Source: Leucosporidium creatinivorum | Taxonomy: Eukaryota; Basidiomycota; Microbotryomycetes; Leucosporidiales; Leucosporidiaceae | Length of the DNA stretch: 64,000 bases | NCBI GenBank assembly: GCA_001600635.1 | Contig: BCKL01000004.1 | Span: 538,044 to 602,043 of the forward strand | Direction: 5' to 3' | Program-made: the position numbers and the translations under genes | Shown here: positions 10,696-22,569 of the stretch, one piece after another | How positions within the stretch are numbered: the stretch's first letter is position 1 | Layout of the letters: each line of letters opens with the position of its first letter | Notes under the pieces: generated by a model | Told to the model about the DNA's origin: nothing | Seen by the model: only the letters and a program-made list of their open reading frames with translations | Database searches by the model: none

Positions 10696-12539
10696 ATGTC
10701 CACCTCCACCGAAGCTCTCGTCCTCTCCCAGCAAAACGCCCCCTTCCTCCTCCAACCCCTCACCCTCTCCGACCCTCTCCCGAACGAGGTCCTCCTCAAG
10801 ATCACGGCCTGCGGCCTCTGCCACACCGATTTGAGCTTGCAGAGCGGCGTATTCCCTACAGAGTTCCCCTCGATTGCTGGACATGAGGGTAGTGGAGTGG
10901 TATTGAAGGTGGGGAGCGAGGTCGAGAGGGTCAAGGAGGGCGATCAGGTCCTGTTGAGCTTTGCTAGCTGTCAGAGGTGAGTCTCGGTGCTCGGCGGGCG
11001 TGGAGACAAAGCTGACCTTGCACCGGAACAGCTGCGCCTACTGCAAAGACGACCACCCGGCAGGCTGCACTACTTTTGTCGAACGGAACTTCGGCGTTGG
11101 TCCTCTTTCCCTCTTCCTGCCTCTCCTTTCCCCTCGCTGACCGCTCCATCCCAATCTTTATAACAACAGCGCCAACGCCACCCCACCTCCAACTCCCTCG
11201 GCACCGCCACCGCAGCAGATGGCTCCGAAGTCAAGGGCACCTTCTTCGGTCAATCGTCGTTCGCGAGGCATGCGGTCGTGCAGGAGTCGTGTTGCGTTAA
11301 GGTGCCGGAGGGGACGGATTTGGTCACCTTGGCGCCTTTGGGCTGTGGGCTGCAGACAGGGTGAGTTGCGTTGGCGTTTGGGAAGAGGCTTGGTCGAGCG
11401 CTCGGGGTGCGCGAGAAGGAGCTTGCTGACCCCCCCATCTACTACATTCCTCCGCCACTCCAGCGCCGGCGCCGTTCTCAACACCCTCCGCTGCTCGCCC
11501 ACCGTCTCCCCCAAGAACAACTCGATCCTCATCACCGGTCTCGGGGCAGTAGGGATGGCCGCTCTCTTCGCGGCCGTCTACCTCAAACTAGGGACCATCA
11601 TCGTCGTTGATGTCTTGCCTTCAAAATTGGAGATGGCGAAAGGGTTTGGTGCGCATTATGCGTTGGATGGGAGGGAGAGGGATACGGTGGAGAAGGTGAA
11701 AGAGCTGACGGGAGGGTTGGGAGTCAAGTGGGCGGTCGAGGCGACGGGGAATACTAAGGTAAGTTGTATCAGAGGTTGCACATGGGAGGATGATTGTTAA
11801 CAGCTCGTTGTTGCGCTCGCAGGTTCTCGAGATGAGCTTCAAGGCGCTATCCAACTTCGGTCATCTCGCAACGTGAGCTTCGCCTCTACCACTTCGCCAT
11901 CATTCGACCTCTCCAACCTCCTTCTCTTTCTCCCCTTCCCTCGACCCCCTTCGTACACCTACTGCCCTCCCATCTTCCCGCTTTAACTCCGCCTGCTCAC
12001 GCCGAAACCTCCCCTCCTTCCCACCTACTCCCACACACAGCTGTGGCACCCCCGGACCCGGCCCACTCCCCCCTTATCAGATCCACGATTTCGTCAACGA
12101 GAGCAAGACGTTCAGCGGTGTGGCTGAGGGGGATTCGAACCCTCCGGAGGTGAGTGCCGCTTCGGCTGCCTTGAGGTTGGGGGCGTAGCTGATGCAGTGA
12201 CTCGGTGGCGAGCAGTTCATTCCGTTCTTGATGAAGTACGTCCCCCCACTCCTCCTCCTCCTCGTCGTCCTCGCCGCTTGCTCGCCTCGCATTCCCCAGC
12301 GCTGGACCGCCGAGCTCACCCCTCCTCTCCTCTCCCTCGCGCAGGTTATACCAAGAAGGGCACTTCCCGGTCGACAAGATCTCTAAGACTTTCCCTGTAG
12401 AGCAATTCGACGAGGCTGTGGCGGCGATGTACGTCCTCTCTCTTGCCTTCTTGCCTCGGCCGAGCAGGCGCTGACCCGCTTTCGCTTGACAACGCACAGG
12501 AAGAGCGGAGAGGTCATCAAGCCTATTATCCTCTTCTGA
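10696..12539 (+). CDS. Zinc-dependent alcohol dehydrogenase (aryl/benzyl-alcohol type)
   Basis: Nine exons, 10696..10976, 11032..11095, 11170..11360, 11464..11758, 11823..11872, 12041..12149, 12216..12235, 12345..12428, 12500..12539, sum to 378 codons (377 aa). Zinc and fold marks: GLCHTD with the first catalytic-zinc cysteine, the GHEGSGVV motif with the zinc histidine, a cysteine-rich lobe (CQSCAYC..HPAGC) for structural zinc, PLGCGLQTG with the third catalytic-zinc cysteine, and the nucleotide-binding GLGAVGMAA with an acidic residue (VVD) after the second strand, favouring NAD. Length fits medium-chain dehydrogenases. FFGQSSFA and PLGCGLQTGAG resemble aryl-alcohol dehydrogenases. It lies next to the Ppo oxygenase gene, but a shared pathway is not shown. 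Confidence 0.9.
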
Positions 12540-13189
12540 GGCATGGTGTAGCTTTGCGACTGGGTGTAAAGCTGACGTTCCTATTGAGACTTCGTTTCGA
12601 CCTTTCGGTGAGGTCGGCGCGAGGGAAGAGAGCGGATGGATGGATGTCGAGAGGGTGAGCGATTGGGCAGGAGGAAGCCAGAGTCGCTCTCGTGACATCG
12701 CGGTACTGGCTCTAGGAGCGCAGCGTATGAGGAAAAGGGCAGATAGCGGAGAAGTGCGCCGAGACGGGGGGAGGTCATCGCCGAGCTGGCTTCTGGCGCT
12801 GTGCTGTAGGGCGTAAGGTGAGCATTCGGACCTCGGAGTGAAACTGCCGATGTTGATTGCTAATATGCGACTGACTATGGCGCCTCCCGACCTCTCAGTA
12901 GGGCTACAACTCCCGATGGCGCCGACCTCGCTCACAGATTCGCGGTACGCTCGTCTCCTCAGCGGTAGACAGGCGTCGTCTATGCTCGTGAGCGGCGGCC
13001 ACGCTGCTGGCTTGATACTTAAACACTCAGCTGCACGAGAGCTCGCTGCAGAAGAAGCGAGCCAATGAGCGCGAGGCGAGATGAGGCGAGCTCGGCTGGA
13101 GGGCCGAGTTGGAAAGCTCGGCGTGAAATCAGGCTTGTTCTCCCACCACTACCTCGTCCTACTCCACTACACCTCTTCATCTTCTCAGA
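12540..13189. other. Intergenic region upstream of the Ppo gene
   Basis: 650 bp between two plus-strand genes: 3' UTR of the dehydrogenase and promoter of the oxygenase. A ttaaacactc stretch near 13019 is the most AT-rich spot. No gene was recognised. Confidence 0.45.
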
Positions 13190-16100
13190 ATGGCCTCTGC
13201 ACGCGTCGTCTACGCTCCCCCTGGCCCCACCCCTCACACCGAGCGCTACAAGTACCCTCCCGCGCCCAAGGAGTTCTTCCTCACCTCGCAGTGGGCGGTC
13301 GAGAGGGTGACGAAGGTCCCTCTCGCCATCGCGGGCAATGTGGGTGACCCTAGAGCTGTACAGAAGCCGAGGAGCATCGAGCTGACTCTCTACTGCAGGT
13401 CATCAGCTACGCCGAGAGCTGGATTCGCAAGCCCCCTTCGGCGCCCGACCGCCTCTCGCAGCAGTTTGTGCAGGCTCCTAGCGACCCCGAGCCTCAGATG
13501 GACCTCTTCAAGACGGTCATGACACAGATGAGTCAGGGAACGCTTGTTCAGGGTGAGGGTGAATCGCCTACAGCCTCGACCGAGCTGACGTTCGTTTCTC
13601 GGCCAAGATGCTCTCGTCATGCTCTCGGGCGCCATCCAAGGACTCGAGTCTGCCAGGGAGGGTGGCTTGGATGATAGGAAGCTCCTTCTCGAGGAGGTCG
13701 TCGTCATGCTCAGCACCTTGCCCCCCGTGAGTAGCCTCATTGCCGAGCTCGACCTTCTCCCCTCGGCTCGCACCGACTGACTTTCGCCCTGCTCCTCACC
13801 TACAGAACTCGGTCATCGGCAACTCCCTCACCAACACTCTCATCCGCTTCCTCTGGGCCGACTTGAGTCACCCTCCCGTCGCCTACGTCGGCTCCAACCG
13901 CTACCGCAAGGCCGACGGGTCGGGCAACAGCCCTTGGGACGAGCTGCTCGGCGCCGCCAACACGCCCTACGCTCGCTCGGTCCCTCCCATGCACCCTCTT
14001 CCTCCTGATCTTCCCGACCCTGGAACCCTCTTTGACGCCTTGCTCAAGAGGGATGAGTTTGTCCCCCACCCCAGCGGCATCTCGTCGTTGCTCTTCAACT
14101 TTGCGACGACCATCATGTAGGGGCTAGTTCGAGTGAAAGGTAGAATCAGCGCTGACCTTCGCACGAACCCCCATACAGCCACTCGTGCTTCCAGACGTCG
14201 ATGGTCGACCCCAACATCAACGAGGCTTCCTCTTACCTCGACTTGAGCATCATCTACGTGCGTCGTTTCGCGTCCTTCTCACACGAGATAGATCTGACCA
14301 CTCTAATCGACTACAGGGCAACAACCAAGGCGAGCAGAACGATGTTCGCACGGGCAAGGCCGGCTTGATGTACCCCGACGTCGTCTCGGCGAACCGTCTC
14401 TTCCTCATGCCCGCCGCTGTCACCACCTTGGCCGTCGTCTTCACTCGTGAGTAGAGCTGAATACGCTCTCACTACATCTCTACACCTCGATAACCTTGTC
14501 TCGCCGCTCTCCCCTCCCACAGGCAACCACAACCTCATCGCCGAGAAGCTCTTGGCGATCAACGAAGGCGACCCCTTCACCGCCAAGCCTCCTCGCAAGC
14601 CTCAAGTCATGTACGAGGCCAACTACGCCCAGGATCACCCCGACGTCGTCGCCTACAAGCAGGCGTTCGAACAGGATCCCAAGGGCATCGTGCAGCAGGA
14701 TGAGGATCTCTTCCAGACGGCGAGGCTCGTCAACTGTGGTTGGTTCTTGTGAGTTCTGGCGTTCTGTAGCTGAGCCGAAGAGGACCTCGAGCGTTGATGC
14801 GCTGCATCTTCTCCCTTCCTCCCTTCCCTGTCGCTTTGTTCTTCGCCGACTTGTCTCGCTCGCCGTCTCGCTCCTCTGCTCTGCTCCTCTCATACTTACC
14901 TACAGGAATGTCATCTTCCAAGGTAAGGGTCCTATCTAGCTTCTCGTCTCCTTGCCTAAGCAGCCTGCGAGTAGTCGCGAGCCGAGCTGAGAGCCATCGC
15001 CGAGCCTCGTTTTCCGGTCGTCGCTCTTTGCTCGCTTTCTCCACCCTGAAGCTGACCACCTCGTTAACGGCGATAGACTACATTCGAACCATTCTGAATA
15101 TCAACCGCTCCAACTCGCTCTGGTCCCTGGTGCCGACGGGAGTCATCAGGCCGCCTCTCCAAGGCCCTTTCCCTCGTGGAGTCGGCAACGCTGTCGCTAT
15201 CGAGTTCAACATGTGAGTCTAGCGTCTATATTAAGCTACACAGCTCGCTGACACCTCACCTACAGCCTCTACCGCTGGCACGCCGCCGTCTCGAAGCAAG
15301 ACGAGCAGTGGATCGAGACCGAGATGAGGAAGTGGGGTCCTAGGGGCAAGGCTCCCGTCGACTACACCGAGGCCGACTTCTTCGTCGTCTACAACAACAT
15401 GACCAAGGCGATGGGTGAGCTCCGAGTCCTTCTCTGCGCCTCTTTGCGATCGCCGAGGCTGACCTCTCCCTCCTCGGCGCAGGCAACGACGTCAAGAAGG
15501 TGAGCTGTGATGAGTCTTTCCACTCCGAAGCGAGCTGACACCCTCTCNCGACGAACAGTGGAACATCCCCGGCNTCAAGCGCAAGAGTGACGGCTACTTT
15601 GACGACAAGGACTTGGTCAACATCCTCTCGGACGCGACCAAGCACGTCGCTGGCGCCTTCAAGGCTCGTGGTGAGTTGTTCATCGTCTTGGAGAGCGACA
15701 TGGCTCGCGAGCTGACCCCACACCTACGCTACAGGCTCTCCCTCGGCCATGCGCATCATCGACATGATGGGAATCATCGCTGCTCGCTCGACCTGGGGCA
15801 CCTGCTCCCTCAACGAGTTCCGCAAGTTCCTCGGCCTCGAGCAGTTCACCGAGTTCAAGCGTGAGTGTCGGTATCAGAGTGTGGTCGTGTGCGTAGCTCT
15901 CGCTGACTCGCCTTCCTCTCTCCCCCCTCTCGGCGTCGACCCCTGCTCTACTCACCTACCCTCAACTCACTCAGAGTGGAACTCGGATCCCGAGATCGTC
16001 AAGATCGCCAGCAGGCTCTACACGCACGTCGACAACATGGAGCGTAAGTCGTCGTCGATGCTCGGCGCTGGCAGTTGCTGATCAAGCTCCCCGCGACTCA

Positions 16101-18669
16101 GTCTTCCCCGGCCTGCTCGCTGAGGAGGCTAAGCCTAGCATGCCTGGAAGTGGCCTCGGACCTGGCTACACCGTCTCTCGTGAGCTCTCCTTCTCGACCG
16201 AGCCGAGAGGCTGAGGCTGACTGACTCCTCGCCCCCTCGCAGGTGCCATCTTGAGCGACGCTGCGGCTCTCGTTCGCGGAGATCGCTACGTGAGTGACTC
16301 TTTATGCGCTGTGATCGCCTACAGAGCGCTGACCGGGCATCTCACTAAACAGTTCTGCCAGGAGTGAGCTCGGCGTTCGGCGATCCCTCGTCGACTTGGC
16401 GCTGACTCGCTTCTCTCCACCAACAGCATGAACGCCAACAACTTCACCGTCTACCAGTTCGAGGAGCTCACTCCCGACCTCGAGGGCGGCAGCTTCGGTG
16501 GAGTGATGGGCAAGGTGAGCTAGGACTCGAGAGAGCGAGCGACTCGGTCGAGCGAAGGCTGACCTCTCCCTTCACCTCGACCCAGCTCCTCATGCGCGTC
16601 TTCCCCGAGTGCTACACCTTCAACTCGGCCTACGCCCTCTTCCCCTTCTCGATCCCCTCGACGACCGACGACATCCTCGGCAAGCTGGGCATCAAGCGCC
16701 AGTACGATCTCGCCTGCCCTCTCGGCGCCGACGCTCCTCGCCGCCAGACGATCAAGCCGCTGCACACCTTTGACGCTTGCAAGGCTGTGCTTGGAGACAG
16801 GAGCACCTACCGTGGCGTCTACGGCTGCCAGAACGAGGAGGAGGTGATCGCCGCGCCGAGCACCGAGATTCCCCTCTTCGACAAGTGGCACGTCAAGGCC
16901 GAGAAGAGCCCCGATGTCCACCGCACGGGAACCGAAGCTCTCAACGTCGGCCTCTTCCCCGACGCCTGGCAGGGTCAGGTCTCTCAGTGGCTCACCGTCG
17001 ATGCGAGGAGGAGGATCGAGGCTCAGTCGTGGGGCTACGAGACGGGCTCGAAGCACCTCAACATCCTTCGCGACGTCTACGTGGTGAGTGGAGCGTCTTG
17101 TTTCATGCGCGGCAATGCTGACTTCCTCCTTCCTCGCCTNCGCAGCCCNCGTCGATGACCCTCGTCGCCGAGCAGTTCGGCATCCCTCTCAAGACCGAGA
17201 CCAAGAAGGGCTTCTTCACGGCGCANGACCTCTACCGCATGCTCTCCGAGTGCTACACCTACGTCTACCTNAAGTGAGTCATGATTCGCTCCCTTCTTGC
17301 CCTCAACCGTGCTGACCTCCCTGCTCCTTCGCCTTCGCCGAGCAGCTTCGAGCCCAAGGATGGCTTCGCTCTTCGCNAGGTGAGCTCTTAGCGATGATAA
17401 CGACTCGACTATNATCTCACTACNTCNTCTCCCCCAGAACGTCACCGAGTACTCGCACATNCTCGGCCACATCGTCTCGTTGCGCCTCGCAGGCATCGGC
17501 CAGGTCACTGTGAGTTCGANTNNGCTGCCTNTGCNGCTGAGAGCAGCGCTGANGNCCACCCACCACTCTAGGAGGCGCTTCANCACATCACCGAGCACGC
17601 CAAGGCCTTCGTCAAGGGCGTCGGCGTCATGCACTCGTCGCTCTCAGGCTTCGCTCGCGCCTTCTACGCGACGGTCAACGCCAACAAGGGCAATCTCGAG
17701 CACGAAGACGTCTCCANCCTCCTCATCTCGGCTCTGATCACCTCGGTCAACATCGCTCACGGTCAGTGCATCTGCTAGCGCTTCGCCGAGCCTCGACGAC
17801 TGNCTCGACTTCCTCACCTCTCGCAGTCGCTGCNAACGTCACCGACTTCTACCTCGATAACGAAGTCGTGTACAGGGATTTGGTCCGCTTGGCCAACCTC
17901 AACGACCCCACCTCCGACCAGAGGATCGCTGTGAGTGTTCTGTCCCCGAACGCCGGTGAGAGCAGCGCTGACGTCTGGCCTCCTCGCTCGCAGGCCTACA
18001 TCATGGAGGCGCTTCGTCTCTCGCCGATCGTCCCTGGTGTCATGCGCAAGGCTCAGCAGGCGACTCGTCTCGCCGATGGAGGGCAGACGGTGCAGATCGA
18101 CAAGGACGATCTCGTCTACGCCAACTTGACCTCGGCGATGCGCGACGCCGGCACCTTTCCCAAGCCCGACACCGTGGATCCTACCCGCAACATCGCCGGC
18201 TACAAGCCCATCCTCGGCGGCTACTTCAAGAAGTCCAGTGAGTCCCTTCTCAGCCTTTCGTCGACGTCGCTGCTCGGCGAGGACGACTCCAGCGCTGATC
18301 CTCGTCTCCTGACCTCGCAGACATCCCTCACGAGTCCTACATCGTCTTTGCTGCTGTTGAGCTCGTCAAGGAGGTGGGTCAAGACCCGTCTGCTCGAGGC
18401 CTTCGCGAACGAGGCTGACTCTCCTCGGCTCCCGTCGCTCGCAGACCTTCAAGTTGCGCGACCTCCGCCGCGATGCTGGCGCTCCCGGTCAGCTCGGCAG
18501 GATTCCCAACAACAAGCCTCCCTACGGCTCGCAGTACATGATGGCGCAGGGTGAGTCTCCTCGAGCTGACTTCTCGGCGTCGACAGTCAAGCTGACCGGT
18601 CGCTTTCCTCGACTCGCAGGTACCCTCTCCTACTTCCCTCAGGGTCTCACCGTCGTCTACTCGGTCTGA
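13190..18669 (+). CDS. Psi-factor-type fatty acid dioxygenase / P450-like fusion
   Basis: 28 exons give about 1165 aa: 13190-13339, 13399-13552, 13608-13726, 13806-14116, 14179-14257, 14317-14446, 14523-14748, 14906-14922, 15077-15212, 15266-15414, 15483-15499, 15559-15670, 15735-15860, 15975-16043, 16102-16179, ~16241-16289 (left edge uncertain by 2 nt), 16353-16363, 16427-16514, 16586-17083, 17146-17273, 17346-17379, 17438-17509, 17572-17761, 17827-17930, 17994-18237, 18321-18373, 18445-18550, 18620-18669. The N-terminal half is an animal-heme-peroxidase-type dioxygenase: distal H246 (IIHSCFQT), a YLDLSIIYG motif, and the YRWH motif (443-446) with the catalytic tyrosine and proximal histidine. 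The C-terminal half is P450-like with EALR (1020-1023), but the CxG heme-ligand loop is replaced by KPILGGYFKKSN. Relatives oxidise linoleate to hydroperoxides and diols that act as sporulation signals. About 20 undetermined bases fall in this gene. Confidence 0.9.
14974..15245 (+). repeat. Source copy of duplicated Ppo exon-9 segment
   Basis: This stretch spans the end of intron 8, all of exon 9 (15077-15212) and the start of intron 9 of the Ppo gene. It recurs almost base for base at 19040-19311, a constant offset of 4066 bp. Confidence 0.9.
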
Positions 18670-19039
18670 GGATGGCGTATACTAGCTTACAGATACCTGC
18701 TTGCCCTTCGATAGTCTGATAGTCTGATAGCTTGAAACTCGGCTCGCTTCTGCTCTCTCCTCTTGGGCAGCGAGTGCTCAGCGAGGCCAGAGCGGACATC
18801 GGAAGAGAGCAAAGGAGGAGGCAACAGCATTAGCTACCATGTATCGGGGTGCTCACCTCCGAGCCGCTCCTTAGCCGCTGGGCAAGCCAGAGATCAAGGG
18901 GGAGCGCCGAGGCCGGCTCGAGATTTTAGAGCGTCCCCGAAGCGAGGCGTTGATGGTCGCGTGACTTACGAGGGTTACGCAGATCTACTTGTTATGGCTT
19001 GCTTCACGCTCCCTCTTCCTCGACCAGGCAGACGAATTC
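18670..19039. other. 3' flank of Ppo gene
   Basis: 370 bp after the Ppo stop. It has a short imperfect run of a tagtctgatag-like unit near 18709-18732. No gene was recognised. Confidence 0.4.
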
Positions 19040-19311
19040 GTCGCGAGCCGAGCTGAGAGCCATCGCCGAGCCTCGTTTTCCGGTCGTCGCTCTTTGCTCG
19101 CTTTCTCCACCCTGAAGCTGACCACCTCGTTAACGGCGATAGACTACATTCGAACCATTCTGAATATCAACCGCTCCAACTCGCTCTGGTCCCTGGTGCC
19201 GACGGGAGTCATCAGGCCGCCTCTCCAAGGCCCTTTCCCTCATGGAGTCGGCAACGCTGTCGCTATCGAGTTTGACATGCGAGTTGAGCGTCTCTAGTAA
19301 GCTACAGCTCG
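19040..19311 (+). pseudogene. Stray duplicate of Ppo exon 9 with its intron edges
   Basis: Near-identical to 14974-15245 over about 240 bp; only a few substitutions were seen (for example cctcgtgg to cctcatgg), then similarity fades after about 19270. The intron acceptor and exon are intact, but the donor region is changed (atgtgagt to atgcgagt), and no neighbouring Ppo exons accompany it, so it cannot encode a protein alone. The high identity, including intron sequence, points to a recent DNA-level duplication rather than retroposition. An assembly artefact is possible because the parent gene also carries undetermined bases. Confidence 0.85.
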
Positions 19312-19533
19312 TGCTGACACGTCACACCCTCAATGCCACAGCGAGAAGACGCTCAGCCGATTCCCTCGAACTCCCAGCCGAATGCTCGGCGAACATTCGA
19401 AGTGGGGCAGATGGACGGCCCTCGCCGCCAAGTGACCTTTGGCGCTGTAGAACAGCAAAAAAGCAGATCATCTCCAGCCTGGTCCACCTCTGCAGCGAGG
19501 CAGGGAAGGCTGGGAACGACCGCACAAAAGTAA

Positions 19534-19621
19534 TGACCTACCCAGGACTCGAACCTGGAATCTCCTGATGCGCTGATGATTTAATCGTAGTCAGACGCCT
19601 TGACCATTGGGCCAGCAGGCC
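19534..19621 (-). tRNA. tRNA-Arg (anticodon ACG) with 15-nt intron
   Basis: Read on the minus strand, the acceptor arms GGCCTGC and GTAGGTC pair in seven positions (two G-U), followed by discriminator A. The D arm has GCCCAATGGTCAAGGC, the anticodon stem TCTGA pairs with TCAGG, and the T arm is CCAGG-TTCGAGT-CCTGG. The anticodon loop reads CTACGA, then an intron of 15 nt (TTAAATCATCAGCGC) at the canonical 37/38 position, then A. The mature length of 73 nt fits. A TTTT tract lies within 10 nt downstream on the minus strand, as expected for RNA polymerase III termination. Confidence 0.93.
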
Positions 19622-20310
19622 TCTTTTTTATTTTGGTTGACATTGCGGCAATTCTGTGGTGCCGGCCGCGCCCGACTCCTCGCCGATTTCAGCCAGCTGC
19701 CGGCTGGGGCGTCAAGACAAGATGCAGGATAGCTGAGGAGCTCGGGAAGGGAGCGTATGCAGCTGAGATACTCTACGTATACTCACAGTAGTCTCGCCGA
19801 CCCGATACGGTTTGAACGTAACGAAGCTCGGCGCTCTTCGCGCCCTGATCCATCGCCGAGGACGGTTGCTGAAGTCGAAGCCGTCATTCTACCTTCACAC
19901 ACGCAAACAGCGTACAGCTGAGGTGTACTGACTCTCTTCGTCTAGCTACCACTCCATTGCAGACTCGCTCGACGCGCTCGACAGTTCCTCCCTGCTCGGC
20001 GGCGAACGGCTTGGTGGGCGTTTTGCAAGTTGGAGCTGGGTGGAAAGTGGGATAGCATAGTAGCTGAAGGATCACCGGTGAGCTTCAGCGTGTCGACGCC
20101 GTCACGGGCGCAAGTCGTCGGAGCACCATGCTAGCGAGAGCGCTGCACCTTGGCGCCAAAGGTCGTTGGTGCTCGAGGGAAGGGAAGGCTCGCAGACAGC
20201 TTTAGTGAGCACAGACAAGATTCTTATTGACTCGACATGATTCTAGCAAATACAACCAACAGCAGCTCTAAAAGAGCGTCCCCCACTCAACATCGACCGC
20301 CGAGCAGCAC
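19622..20310. other. Intergenic region between tRNA and MFS gene
   Basis: About 690 bp. It should include the 3' UTR of the MFS gene on its right side. No gene or repeat was recognised. Confidence 0.4.
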
Positions 20311-22569
20311 TTAGGTCCTGAAACGGAAGCCAGGGTGCTTCTGACCGAGCATGGCAATCTCCTCGGCGCTCTTGCCCTCGAGAATGTGGTCGTCGCGTCC
20401 TTGCTCCTTCTGCTTGTTCTGCCGGATCTGGTAGGTCCAGAGACCGCCGATGAGGAGGAAGATGAGGGTGGAAGTGCCAAGGTTGAGGGCGTTTCCGGGG
20501 ATTTGGTTGGGCGAAAAGCGAGGGAGGTAACTCCAGGTGGCGACCAATCCTCCAAGGTTACCGCCGAAGACGACCGTGGCAACTGAAGAGGGAGAAAGGG
20601 TCAGCATGCAAACGCCGAGTAGAGCCTGAGCACGAGAACGTACTGGTAGCTGCACGAGCGGTGTCCGAGGTAGTGTTGATACTAGCCCACGAGTTGCACA
20701 AGGCTCCCTGTAAAGCGAGAAGCGCGAGGTTAGCGACCAATGCACGCCGAGTCGAAGTTCGGCCGGCAAGCGAAGCGACCTCGCTCTGGAAGGCAGCCAG
20801 CCCCGTCCTCTAGCACGGGAAGCAGAAAAGGACTCACGAAGGAGAAGGCTCCGATGGCGATGAGGAAGGTAGCAGCGTAGCGAACCGTGGGGTTGGTGCT
20901 GCCGAGGAACATCGCGTAGCCAACCATGATGAAAGGTGCACTGATAGCCATGTACAAAGCGCGACGGCTGGTCTTCCAGGAGAGGTAGGGGACGAAGAGG
21001 GTGGCGGCGGCTCCGACGATGTAGGGAGGGCTGTAAGAGCGAGAGGTCAGCTCTCGGCGCTCGGTGCGCTCAGTCGGGCGAGAACGTACACAGTCTGAAG
21101 CTGGAGCTGAACCGTAGTCTTGGTAGGGTAGATGGTCTTGATGATGGAGGGAAGGAAGAAGCCTGTGGCAAAAGTCAGAGTCAGCTTCGGCGGAGAGGGA
21201 ACGAGCTCGGGACGACGACTCGCCCATTCCCTGAACCGTGATGTTGTCGAGTAGGAAGATGAGGGTGACAACAAGAGTAGTGGGGTTGAACATGGCCTGG
21301 CGAACGACGGAACCGTGCATAGAATCGAGGACCTCGACCGAACCGACATTCTCGGACTTGATGCGAGCGGCGCAGAGAGCTGAGAACGGTAAGATGTCAG
21401 CTCGGTAGGCTCAGAATAGCTTTAAGGCTCTCGTGTGAGCCGCAGAGCTCCGGCGCGAGCGTCTAAGCCACCGGGATAGCGTCAGAACTCACCCTTCTCC
21501 TCGGCAGTCAACCACTTGGCCGCCTCGGGACTGTCTGGCAGCACGAACCACGAGATGATGGCAATTCCCATCGTCACGATCCCTTCGGCAAAGAAGATGA
21601 TCCTCCAGCTGTGGATCATGCCGAAGCCGGGGCACTTGAGGAAGCCAGAGGCGAGGAGTCCTCCGAAGGCGCCGGCAAGCGGCGCGCAGACGATGTAGAG
21701 GGCGAAGCGGAAGCCTAGCTCGTCCTTGCGGTAGAAGCGGGAGAGGTAGTAGGCCATTCCGGGGAACACTCCAGCCTCGGCGACTCCAAGGAGGAAGCGA
21801 ACGGCGAAGGCTTGACCGAAGTTGTGGACGAAGGCCATAGCGAAGGAGAAGAGGCCGAAGGTGAAGGAGAGGACGGGAATAAAGCGTCCTGGGCCGACCT
21901 TCTTGCATAGGAAGTTGCACGGCAGTTCGAATGCGACATAGGCGACGTAGAAGGCGGTCTGTAGGGCAGTAGAGTGAGCACCAGAAGCGCTACAGCAGCC
22001 AGAAGGCTGAGAAAGCGATCGCCGAAGCGCCGAGGCGACTCACGAGGAGGAGGTTGTAGCCGTAGCCACCGTGGGTGGGAGGGAGGATACCGAGATCCTT
22101 CTCGAGTCCTGCTACACGAGCGTTACCGATGTTGGCGCGCTGTCAAGATCGTAAAGATAGGGCGAGGAGAGCGACGAGCGAGGGGTCAGTCCGGATGTAG
22201 CGCGGAAATGGGATAACATGCCACTCACGTCGATGAAACAGAAGAGGTAAAGTAGCGCAATCATAGGAACGATCCTCATGTCGAGCTTGCGCCTATTGAA
22301 GAGCGAGATCAGCGATTCCGGACGGCGAAAGGGGGGCAAGCGCCGTAAAAGCTCACCTCAGAGCGGCCTCAGCCTTGTGGTCAATCTCGACGAGAGCATG
22401 GCCGTACTTGTCGGTAGCAGCGTGTCCCTTGAGAGCGACCTCGTCGACTGTGGAAGGAGAGCCAAAGGTCAGCGCCGACGAGCTGAAATCGACCAAGAGG
22501 TGGCGACGCGCGCGTACTGTGGTGGACCTCCTGCTTCTCCAGCGAAGCTGAGCGGTTGAAGTCTGACAT
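20311..22569 (-). CDS. MFS transporter, Dal5/allantoate permease (anion:cation symporter) family
   Basis: Ten exons, complement(20311..20582, 20644..20707, 20838..21030, 21090..21162, 21224..21379, 21493..21958, 22044..22139, 22229..22292, 22357..22447, 22518..22569), sum to 509 codons (508 aa). Features: a hydrophilic N-terminus; RKLDMRIVPMIALLYLFCFID opening helix 1 with RANIGNA after it; EAGVFPGMAYYLSRFYR between helices 4 and 5; a central hydr ophilic loop; then six more helices; and a basic tail. These are hallmarks of the fungal ACS/Dal5 family, which imports small carboxylates such as allantoate, nicotinate, biotin precursors or pantothenate. The substrate cannot be read from sequence. 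The intron after 21224 has a GC donor (G|gcgagt) rather than GT; the phase and the conserved protein on both sides support it. Confidence 0.9.

Noticed and set aside
12128-12145. ggattcgaaccctcc resembling a tRNA T arm
   Set aside because: It lies inside a conserved alcohol dehydrogenase exon and no acceptor or anticodon arms flank it.
10696-18669. Dehydrogenase plus Ppo oxygenase as a biosynthetic gene cluster
   Set aside because: No further tailoring, transport or regulator genes of such a cluster adjoin, and both are common stand-alone genes.
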